From the NCBI GenBank assembly GCA_964436865.1, contig CAYTFK010000086.1:1-21525 (forward strand): a stretch of 21,525 bases of DNA, read 5' to 3'. Every line of letters begins with the position of its first letter. Position 1 is the first letter of the stretch. Source of the DNA: JAXGPP01 sp964436865 (GTDB taxonomy: Bacteria; Planctomycetota; Planctomycetia; Pirellulales; Thermoguttaceae). The notes under the pieces are model-generated. The model had not been told where the DNA came from and ran no database searches. It saw only the letters and a list, made by a program, of their open reading frames with translations. The translations under genes were made by a program, and so were the position numbers. Below are positions 15,331 to 21,525 of this stretch, piece by piece.

Positions 15331-16931
15331 GTCCACGCAGCTCGTTTACACGGAAGATCGTTTATCTGGTGGGCATCGCGCTGCTGCTGGGACCGCTGTT
15401 CTGGCTCAGCCACCCCTCGACGCTCGAAGGACCCGGCGGGCAGCTCGCCCAGTACCGGGCGGCGCACGGACTCAGCGAGGCCCAGCTTGGCGATATCGAC
15501 CCCACGGGCCAGACGATCAAGCTGGCCACGCTGGGCCTCCGCGGCGTCGCGGTGAACGTCCTCTGGGAGAAGGCCAACGAGTACCGGAAGAAGAAGGACT
15601 GGACCGGGTATTCGGCCGTGCTCACCCAGATCGCGAAGCTCGAACCGCACTTCATCGCCGTCTGGCGGCACCAGGCATGGAACCTGTCGTACAACGTCTC
15701 CGTCGAGTTCGACGATTACCGCGGCCGCTATGCCTGGGTGATCAAGGGAATCGAGTTCCTTAAGGAAGGCATCCGCTACAACGAGCGCGTGCCGATTCTC
15801 TACTGGGACGTCGGCTGGTACACCGCCCAGAAGATCGGGCGGGCCGACGAATCCAAGCAGTTCCGCGAGATGTTCAAGGATGATGACGACTACCACGGCC
15901 GCGTGCCGCGCGAGTTCCGCGACAACTGGCTGGTGGGCAAGAAGTGGTTCCTCGACGCCCAGAAGCTGGTCGACGACGGAGAGCCCTTGAAGGGGACCAG
16001 TCCGGTGCTGTTCCATTCCGACCCTGCCATGTGCCAAATGAACTACGGCGAGGGCCTGGAAAACGACGGTATCTTCGGCGAAAGAGCCAAGCGGGCCTGG
16101 GCCCAGGCGCAGAGCGAATGGTACGAGTACGGCTTGCGCGACATTCCCACCAGCCGCGGCGACACCATCCATCTCAACGACCGCGAGGTCTACCAGAAGG
16201 AACTCCGCGAAACAGCGGCGAAGCTCGCCGAGTTGGCCCCCGGATTGCGCGAGCAGATTACGGCTGAGAAAGAAGCCAAGCTCACCGCCAGAGAGCGCGC
16301 CGCCCTGGCCAAACCCTACCAGGACCGTTCCGATCAGGAACACGAAACGGTGATGATGGCGAACCACAAGCTGGAAGTCACCTGGAATGAGGTCGCACAG
16401 CGGGTGACGGGCTCGAACCGCGCTAAAGCGCTGGAACTGGCGGAACGGTTCCGCAAGGCCCAGGATCGCGAGGCCATCATCACCAGCTATCGGCAGATCG
16501 TCAACTTCGAGTACTGGCGGCGGCGTGCCGAGGTCGAGCAGACGCCAGAAGCATTGGCCGCCCGGCAGGCGATTTTCGAGGCCGACCAGGCGTTCGCCAA
16601 AGCCGACCTTTCCGCGGCGGATGAGTCGTTCAAGAGAGGGCTGGCCGAGTGGCGCAAGCTGATCGATCGCAGCGACTTCGCCGACATCGGCAACGACAGC
16701 AACTTCATGGAGGTGGTGGTCGAGACGATCGTCCGCTACCAGCGGTTGCTTGAGAAACGCGATGAGGAGTTGCCCCCGGACTTCATCCTGCAGGACATCC
16801 TCGACCGTTTCGGCTACCTCGATGAGGACTACCGAGCCGAGCGGGCCCAAGGCGAGCAAAGCCAGTCGACCGGCTCCACGCCGTCGAATTCGCCGCCCGG
16901 AGCGGCGGCCAATTCGCCGCCCGGCGGTTAA
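15327..16931 (+). CDS. Membrane-anchored protein of unknown family, third gene of the ABC operon
   Basis: 534 aa; no family recognised. ATG 15327 overlaps the permease TGA (ATGA), giving coupling. One hydrophobic segment at about residues 10-27 anchors the protein, with the rest outside the membrane. The conserved-looking front half contains LATLGLRGVAVNVLWEKA and KLEPHFIAVWRHQAWNLSYN, which read like helical TPR-type repeats (LEPHF, then AW helix pairs). The middle is highly charged and alpha-helical (about 285-400). The last 20 residues are low-complexity SNSPPGAAANSPPGG, made by a 14-nt direct repeat (16887-16900 and 16911-16924). It is the last gene before a strong hairpin, so it belongs to the ABC operon. 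It might be a partner that engages substrate or the permease's extracytoplasmic domain; that is inference. Confidence 0.7.
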   Translation: MSPRSSFTRKIVYLVGIALLLGPLFWLSHPSTLEGPGGQLAQYRAAHGLSEAQLGDIDPTGQTIKLATLGLRGVAVNVLWEKANEYRKKKDWTGYSAVLTQIAKLEPHFIAVWRHQAWNLSYNVSVEFDDYRGRYAWVIKGIEFLKEGIRYNERVPILYWDVGWYTAQKIGRADESKQFREMFKDDDDYHGRVPREFRDNWLVGKKWFLDAQKLVDDGEPLKGTSPVLFHSDPAMCQMNYGEGLENDGIFGERAKRAWAQAQSEWYEYGLRDIPTSRGDTIHLNDREVYQKELRETAAKLAELAPGLREQITAEKEAKLTARERAALAKPYQDRSDQEHETVMMANHKLEVTWNEVAQRVTGSNRAKALELAERFRKAQDREAIITSYRQIVNFEYWRRRAEVEQTPEALAARQAIFEADQAFAKADLSAADESFKRGLAEWRKLIDRSDFADIGNDSNFMEVVVETIVRYQRLLEKRDEELPPDFILQDILDRFGYLDEDYRAERAQGEQSQSTGSTPSNSPPGAAANSPPGG

Positions 16932-16968
16932 CCCGCCGTCTGCCGGCCTGCTGTCAGACAGTTTTCGT

Positions 16969-17010
16969 GCGGCCCGCCGCTGGAGCGGCGGGCCGCCATC
17001 GTTTCCGTCA
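16969..17010 (+). terminator. Strong hairpin, probable terminator of the ABC operon
   Basis: Perfect 12-bp GC-only stem: GCGGCCCGCCGC (16969-16980), loop TGGA, GCGGCGGGCCGC (16985-16996), then CATCGTTTCCGT. The U-tract is weak but the stem is very stable. A second 6-bp hairpin CGGCGG/CCGCCG at 16922-16938 straddles the stop codon just upstream, and CTGTCAGACAG at 16951-16961 is a further short palindrome. Apart from these hairpins, 16932-17200 shows nothing recognised. Confidence 0.6.
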
Positions 17011-17200
17011 TCTCCGTGGCTCATTGCCGCCCCCGCTGGTCGCGCGGGGCCCGGTTTGCTACGGTGACGGGTTGTCGGGCCCGGCATGGAAAGCGATCAC
17101 TTGGGCGGGGGTTCGCGCCGCGAATCCTCGCTGTGTTCCGCTGCCATGCCAGGGTCAATCGGACATCGCCCTCGCAGCGACATTGGGAGATCACGCACGG

Positions 17201-17671
17201 ATGAGCACCCTTGCCGAACCAGGCGCCAATGGCCAGCCCCGAAAGCCACACCGCGAGGACCTGGCTCCGGGTGAGTGCCTGTGCGATCATTGCACGGCCA
17301 AGTGTTGCCGCTATTTCGCCCTGCCGATCGACACGCCCACCGAATTGGAGGATTTCGAGTATATCCGCTGGTACCTCCTGCATACCGGAGCGGCGGTCTT
17401 CCTCGAACACGGCGTCTGGTATCTGATGGTCTACTCCGACTGCAAGCACCTGCGGCCCGACCAGCGTTGCGGCATCTACGACGATCGTCCCCAGATTTGC
17501 CGCGACTACAGCACCGTAAACTGTGAATACGAGGACGACTGGGTTTACGACCACTACTTCGAGACCCCCGAGCAGATCCAGGAGTATGCCGAGGCGGTGC
17601 TCGCCTTCAAGCCCGGCGCCGCGATCCGCAGCCCTCGCCCGAACCTGTTGAAGGTCGTCGAAATCTCCTAG
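17201..17671 (+). CDS. YkgJ-type cysteine-cluster protein (putative zinc or iron binding)
   Basis: 156 aa. Cysteines at 26, 28, 31, 35, 36, 81, 90, 100 and 108, in the order CLCDHCTAKCC, CKHL, CGIYDDRPQIC and NC, match the YkgJ/UPF0153 family. Members are proposed to bind Zn2+ or an Fe-S centre; their role is not established. YDDRPQICRDY is the most characteristic stretch. ATG 17201 follows a GGGAGA about 11 nt upstream. The frame stays open upstream to 16967, but there is no plausible start there. It precedes hisS by 64 nt, a spacer filled by a heptamer repeat, so co-transcription is likely. It is cytosolic, with no signal peptide. Confidence 0.85.
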   Translation: MSTLAEPGANGQPRKPHREDLAPGECLCDHCTAKCCRYFALPIDTPTELEDFEYIRWYLLHTGAAVFLEHGVWYLMVYSDCKHLRPDQRCGIYDDRPQICRDYSTVNCEYEDDWVYDHYFETPEQIQEYAEAVLAFKPGAAIRSPRPNLLKVVEIS

Positions 17672-17676
17672 CCTCT

Positions 17677-17718
17677 ATTCAGCATTCAGTATTCAGCATT
17701 CAGCATTCAGTATTCAGC
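17677..17718. repeat. Heptamer tandem repeat (six units of ATTCAG[C/T])
   Basis: Six perfect units of ATTCAGC or ATTCAGT, 42 bp, in the order C, T, C, C, T, C. That is a 21-bp block present twice (17677-17697 and 17698-17718). It starts 5 bp after the YkgJ-type stop codon and ends 17 bp before the hisS start codon. It is AT-rich against a GC-rich background. Confidence 0.95.
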
Positions 17719-17735
17719 CTTCTCCTTCCCCTCCC

Positions 17736-19070
17736 GTGTCAGACCTCATCACTCCCCGCACGCTCAAGGGCTTCCGCGACTACCTCCCCGAGGCGATGAT
17801 TCCGCGCGAGCGGCTGATCGAAACGGCCCGCCGGGTGTACCGTTCGTACGGCTTCAGCCCGATCGACACGCCGGCGCTGGAGTACCTCGAAATCCTGGCC
17901 GGCAAGGGGAGCGAGGAAACCGACAAGCAACTCTACAAGTTCCAGGACCACGGCCAGCGCTGGGTGGGGTTGCGGTTCGACCTCACGGTTCCCCTGGCCC
18001 GCTTCGCCGCCCAGCACATCGGCACGCTGGGCACGCCCTTCAAACGCTACCACATTGCCGCGGTGTGGCGGGGCGAGAACACCCAGCGGGGCCGCTATCG
18101 CGAGTTCATGCAATGCGACTTCGACACCATCGGCACGCTCTCCGTAGCCGCCGATGTCGAGACCGCCCTGGTGATCCACGACCTCCTGCAGGCCATCGGC
18201 TTCAGCGATTTTTCCATCCGCCTGAACAACCGGCAGGTGCTCAACGGCCTGCTCGAACGGCTCGACCTGGCCGGGCAGTCGGTGCCCGTGCTCCGCGCGC
18301 TCGACAAACTCGGCAAGCTCGGCCCTGACGAAGTGGCCGCCGAGATGCAAGAGAAGGCCGGCGCCACCGAGAGTCAGGCCCGCGAGGTGCTCCGGTTGGC
18401 CGGCACCAGCGGCTCGAACGACGAAATCCTCGCCGCGCTCGACCCGCTCGTGGCCGGGAGCGAAAAAGGCGCAGCCGGCGTGGCCCGGCTTCGCGACATC
18501 CTCGCCGCCTGCGCGGCCGCCGGGGTGCCGGCCGGCAAGATCAAGCTCGATGTGGCCATCGCCCGCGGCCTGGATTACTACACCGGCGTCGTGTTCGAGA
18601 CGTTTCTGGATCGCCTGCCCGGCATCGGCAGCATCTGTTCCGGCGGGCGTTACGACAATCTCGCCGAGCTTTATACCAAGGAGCAACTGCCCGGCATCGG
18701 CGCGTCGCTGGGGCTGGACCGGCTGCTGGCGGCCATGGAAGAGCTGGGCATGGTGGAGAAGGTCGCCACGCCGGCAGCGGTGTTTATTCCATATTTTGAC
18801 CGCAGTCGCCTGCACGACTACCTGCAACTGGCCGCCGCGCTGCGTGCCGCCGGGATCGGGGTGGAACTCTATCCCGAGCCGCGCAAACTCGCCGCCCAGC
18901 TCAAGTACGCCGACCGCCGCGGCTTCCGCGTGGCCCTCATCGCCGGCGAGAACGAGTTCCAGTCGGGACGCTGCCAGCTCAAGGACCTCGCCCGGAACCA
19001 GCAGCACGACGCGCCGATGGATGCCCCGTCGCTCGCCGCCGCCGTCCACGCGGTGCTGGAACAGCAATGA
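17736..19070 (+). CDS. hisS: Histidine-tRNA ligase
   Basis: Class II aminoacyl-tRNA synthetase that charges tRNA-His; 444 aa, usual length. Recognised motifs are RFDLTVP (80-86), motif 2 WRGENTQRGRYREF (111-124), histidine-binding RGLDYYTGVVFE (277-288), GGRYDNL (303-309) and motif 3 GASLGLDRLL (322-331). The C-terminal anticodon-binding domain ends near AVLEQQ. GTG 17736 is the start because the standard N-terminal GFRDYLP follows at once. The 18 nt before it are pyrimidine-rich (CTTCTCCTTCCCCTCCC) with no Shine-Dalgarno, so initiation is probably leaderless-like, S1-dependent or coupled. The ATG of the next gene overlaps the stop by 4 nt. Confidence 0.96.
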   Translation: MSDLITPRTLKGFRDYLPEAMIPRERLIETARRVYRSYGFSPIDTPALEYLEILAGKGSEETDKQLYKFQDHGQRWVGLRFDLTVPLARFAAQHIGTLGTPFKRYHIAAVWRGENTQRGRYREFMQCDFDTIGTLSVAADVETALVIHDLLQAIGFSDFSIRLNNRQVLNGLLERLDLAGQSVPVLRALDKLGKLGPDEVAAEMQEKAGATESQAREVLRLAGTSGSNDEILAALDPLVAGSEKGAAGVARLRDILAACAAAGVPAGKIKLDVAIARGLDYYTGVVFETFLDRLPGIGSICSGGRYDNLAELYTKEQLPGIGASLGLDRLLAAMEELGMVEKVATPAAVFIPYFDRSRLHDYLQLAAALRAAGIGVELYPEPRKLAAQLKYADRRGFRVALIAGENEFQSGRCQLKDLARNQQHDAPMDAPSLAAAVHAVLEQQ

Positions 19071-20392
19071 GCGGTCGCCGAGGAGATCGAAGCCGCCGGC
19101 CGCCGCCGCGCGGGTCGGGCGAGAGTCGCCGCCCGCTGCCGGCCACCGCTTCGGAGCAGCGCCCCTTGGCAGTCGACCCGGCGGGAAAAATTCCCGCCGT
19201 GTTCGTCCGCTCGGCCACCTGGCATCCGCTCCTCTACCGCAAGCGGATCGACCGCGTGGAGGACGCTCGGCCCGGCGATCTGGTGGCCGTCTACGCTCCC
19301 GATGACCTGCTCCTGGGCTACGGCCTCTACAATCCGCGGAGCGAGATCGCCGTGCGGATGGTCTTCCCCGGCGCCGGCCTGCCCGACGAAGATCGCTGGC
19401 GCGAGCGTCTCCGCGCGGCCGTCGCGCTGCGTCGCGACTTGCTTCGGCTGGACGATGTGACCGATGCCTGTCGCCTGGTGCACGCCGAGGGCGATGCCCT
19501 CTCGGGCCTGGTGATCGACCGCTATGCCGACGTCCTCTCCGCCGAGGTCTTCAGCCTCGGCATGTACCAGCGGGCCCAGGCTATCCTCGGCGAATTGGCC
19601 GCCCTGGTCGGCACGCGGCACACGCTCGTTCGCCCGAGCCCGCAGTTCCTCAGCCAGGAGGGGCACGATCCACCTCCCTTGGCCTCGCCCGGCCTGCCCG
19701 AACAGGTCACCATCCACGAGCACGGCACCCGGTTTCGCGTCCGCTTTGCCGGCGGGCACAAGACGGGTTTCTTCTGCGACCAGCGCGACAACCGCAAGCG
19801 GTTGGCCGAGTTCTGCGCCGGCCGTACGGTCCTCGACCTCTGCTGCTATACGGGCGGGTTTGCCGTGCAGGCCAAGAAACTTGGCAACGCGGCCGAGGTG
19901 ACGGGTGTCGATCTCGACGAAGAACCGCTGGCGCTGGCCCGCGAGAACGCCAATCTGAATCAGGTCCGCGTCCGCTTCGTCCAGGCCGACGCCTTCCAGT
20001 ACATGCGCGACATGCTCCAGCAATCGCGGCAGTACGATGTGGTCATCCTCGATCCACCCAAGCTCATCCGCGGCCGCGCCGAATTGGAAGAGGGAACGCG
20101 AAAACACTTCGACTTGAACCGCCTCGCGATGCGCCTGGTGCGGCCCGGCGGACTCCTCTTGAGTTGCTCCTGTTCCGGGTTGCTGCAGGAGAACGAATTC
20201 CTCCGCCTCCTGGCTGCCGCCTCCTATCAATCGGGCGAAGTGCTGAGTGAAGCGACCGCCGAGCGCTCGGAGCGCCGCGCCGCCCGCCCCATGCAGATCC
20301 TCGCCCGCACCGGCGCCGCCGCCGACCACCCCGTCGCCGCCGGCGTGCCCGAGAGCGAATACCTCAAGGCCGTCTGGATGCGCCTGGGCTGA
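19067..20392 (+). CDS. RlmI-like class I SAM-dependent 23S rRNA (cytosine-C5) methyltransferase
   Basis: 441 aa. A basic Arg/Pro-rich extension (residues 1-35) precedes a PUA-like domain (about 42-112, IPAVFVRS to MVFPGAG). The middle segment contains GHKTGFFCDQRDNR (about 230-243), diagnostic for the RlmI/RlmK group. The SAM-binding motif I VLDLCCYTGGFA is at 255-266, VDLDEEP at 281-287, and the catalytic-type DPPKL at 329-333. The likely reaction is m5C formation in 23S rRNA, by analogy with E. coli RlmI; the target base is not shown. Two cysteines in LSCSCSG near the C-terminus could include the nucleophile. ATG 19067 overlaps hisS by 4 nt (ATGA), so it is translated with hisS. It converges on the last gene with 40 nt between stops. 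Confidence 0.88.
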   Translation: MSGRRGDRSRRPPPRGSGESRRPLPATASEQRPLAVDPAGKIPAVFVRSATWHPLLYRKRIDRVEDARPGDLVAVYAPDDLLLGYGLYNPRSEIAVRMVFPGAGLPDEDRWRERLRAAVALRRDLLRLDDVTDACRLVHAEGDALSGLVIDRYADVLSAEVFSLGMYQRAQAILGELAALVGTRHTLVRPSPQFLSQEGHDPPPLASPGLPEQVTIHEHGTRFRVRFAGGHKTGFFCDQRDNRKRLAEFCAGRTVLDLCCYTGGFAVQAKKLGNAAEVTGVDLDEEPLALARENANLNQVRVRFVQADAFQYMRDMLQQSRQYDVVILDPPKLIRGRAELEEGTRKHFDLNRLAMRLVRPGGLLLSCSCSGLLQENEFLRLLAAASYQSGEVLSEATAERSERRAARPMQILARTGAAADHPVAAGVPESEYLKAVWMRLG

Positions 20393-20432
20393 TGCAGCGG
20401 TTCTGGCAGGGCAAGGTTTGCGCCGCTCGGCT

Positions 20433-21525
20433 TCAGGTCTCCTCGCCGTCGGCAGAAAGCACCACGTGCAGGCCCAGCGGCTCATCCTCGGAACCGTGCT
20501 CCAGCGGCCCCGCTGCGCCGCGGCGGGCCGCCGGGTAGAACAGTTCGACCGCGGCGTAGAACTGAGCCAGTTGCCCCGCCGGCTCGCCGTCAGCCGCTTC
20601 GCGGTCGAATTTTTCGCGCAGTTCGTACACCTGGTGCCGCCCCAGCGGCCAGCGGACGGTGATGATGTCGTTGATCTCGTTGAGCAACTGGTATACGCGG
20701 GCCCGCGTCAGGCCCATGGTCCGCGCCGCTTGCCGCACACTGGTGATCGGGCCATGCAATCCGAGTCGGTTCTCGGCCAGGCGGACGATTTGCTCGCCGG
20801 CGTCGGTGCGAATCTGCTCCAGAAGCGGTTCGACGAAGCAGGTGGCGATCTCTTCGGCGCTGGGCAGTCCGGGAGCCTGCAATTGCCGCCCCACCCAGTT
20901 CTCAACTTTGTCGATCAGCCGCGGCACGATCCGCACCACGAGGTGGTCCTGCACACCCATCGTCGAAATCAGCACATGCAGGCTGTGGAACACCGCGAGG
21001 ATTGCCCGCACGCGCTTTTCGCCATGGGTTTTCATTCCGCGCATCTCGGCCAGCGACAGGCGGGCGTAATCGGCCAGCGGCGCGTTCCAGATCACCCGGG
21101 TCATGTGTTTGAGGCTGGGGGCGAAGCGGCCCAAAGCCTCGCAGCCCAGCCCGTGCCGCACCACGCTCGCCCGCCACTGCGCCCAGACAACCTCGGAGAC
21201 GCTGGCCGGATCGAAACCATTGCTGCCCTGGCCCGCCGCCCCCTTGGCCCCCGCCATCACCACGCTGAACTCGACCGGCAGTTCTGAGGGGTCGGTATTG
21301 GCCGCCCGTGACAACAACTTGACGAACGAGCGGATCTTCTTCTGGCCGATGCCGGGTGTGGCGATCAGGTCGGCGAACTGAGTGCTCAGCAGGTCACGGA
21401 GCGAACGGCCCAGAAATGCCAGCGGCAAACGCCGGTCGGTGGGCAGCGCCCAATAGGCCAGCGGCTTGTCGAGGTGCTCGGTGTAGTGTTCCGAGAGCAG
21501 AATCTTGCGCAGGCTTTCATAACGG
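20433..21525 (-). CDS. Putative DNA-binding regulator with alpha-CTD-like and sigma-4-like segments (5' end missing)
   Basis: Runs off the right edge without an upstream stop; 363 residues are visible (first full codon at 21524). A TTG at 21428 could start a shorter form, but the in-frame sequence before it (KILLSEHYTEHLDKPLAY) looks coding, so I treat the gene as truncated. Residues 45-72 (LLSTQFADLIATPGIGQKKI) resemble the helix-hairpin-helix of the RNA polymerase alpha C-terminal domain. A second similar stretch is at 150-177 (LADYARLSLAEMRGMKTHGE). Residues 262-285 (SVRQAARTMGLTRARVYQLL) look like the helix-turn-helix of sigma region 4. The rest is helical with no family match. The likely role is DNA or RNA polymerase contact in transcription control; the target is unknown. 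Confidence 0.6.
   Translation of the reverse strand, partial: RYESLRKILLSEHYTEHLDKPLAYWALPTDRRLPLAFLGRSLRDLLSTQFADLIATPGIGQKKIRSFVKLLSRAANTDPSELPVEFSVVMAGAKGAAGQGSNGFDPASVSEVVWAQWRASVVRHGLGCEALGRFAPSLKHMTRVIWNAPLADYARLSLAEMRGMKTHGEKRVRAILAVFHSLHVLISTMGVQDHLVVRIVPRLIDKVENWVGRQLQAPGLPSAEEIATCFVEPLLEQIRTDAGEQIVRLAENRLGLHGPITSVRQAARTMGLTRARVYQLLNEINDIITVRWPLGRHQVYELREKFDREAADGEPAGQLAQFYAAVELFYPAARRGAAGPLEHGSEDEPLGLHVVLSADGEET

Noticed and set aside
16887..16924. 14-nt direct repeat as a functional DNA element
   Set aside because: It is in frame and encodes a repeated NSPPG tail; simple slippage in a low-complexity C-terminus explains it.
15201..17087. Long open frame (628 codons) antisense to the third ABC-operon gene
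   Set aside because: The plus strand has a coupled start, a plausible membrane anchor and a terminator; the antisense translation is low-complexity without motifs.
17677..17718. CRISPR-like array
   Set aside because: Units are 7 bp and contiguous with no spacers and no cas genes nearby.
18869..20485. 538-codon open frame opposite the methyltransferase gene
   Set aside because: The plus-strand protein has clear PUA and SAM motifs, and the antisense one has none.

Overview
This is a high-GC chromosomal segment that most likely comes from a planctomycete, probably of the Pirellulales type. The assignment rests on gene content read by eye: tandem clpP genes behind a trigger factor with long acidic tails, an NPCBM-domain secreted protein next to a Tat-exported aldo/keto reductase, a large secreted thioredoxin-domain protein, and several long proteins I cannot tie to a named family. 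No database search was possible. The 100-N gap at 10173-10272 is flanked by an identical 55-bp sequence on both sides, so this is draft and probably metagenome-derived sequence.

Layout. 1-3480 (minus strand): a promoter, tRNA-Gly(GCC), trigger factor (tig), and two ClpP peptidase paralogues, which form a protein folding and quality-control block. 3620-5624 (plus): a GalU-type nucleotidyltransferase followed 9 nt later by a GHMP kinase that resembles plant glucuronokinase, so the pair may make a UDP-sugar from a free sugar acid. 5662-8717 (minus): an NPCBM-domain secreted or lipoprotein and a Tat-signal aldo/keto reductase with its own candidate promoter. 8843-10123 (plus): a secreted TlpA-like thioredoxin protein. 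Across the artefactual gap, 10283-12237 (minus): a small secreted protein downstream of folC.

12416-17010 (plus): a good sigma70-like promoter, a leader with competing inverted repeats, and a three-gene translationally coupled operon (ABC ATPase, ABC-2 type permease with a His-rich extracytoplasmic insertion, membrane-anchored partner of unknown family), closed by a strong hairpin. 17201-20392 (plus): a YkgJ-type cysteine-cluster protein, a heptamer tandem repeat, hisS, and an RlmI-like 23S rRNA methyltransferase overlapping hisS by 4 nt. 20433 to the right edge (minus): a 5'-truncated protein that seems to combine two helix-hairpin-helix segments like the RNA polymerase alpha C-terminal domain with a sigma-region-4-like helix-turn-helix.

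Most of the window is housekeeping. The parts most likely to be undescribed are the right-edge transcription-factor-like protein, the three-gene ABC operon and its leader, and the GalU plus glucuronokinase-like pair.
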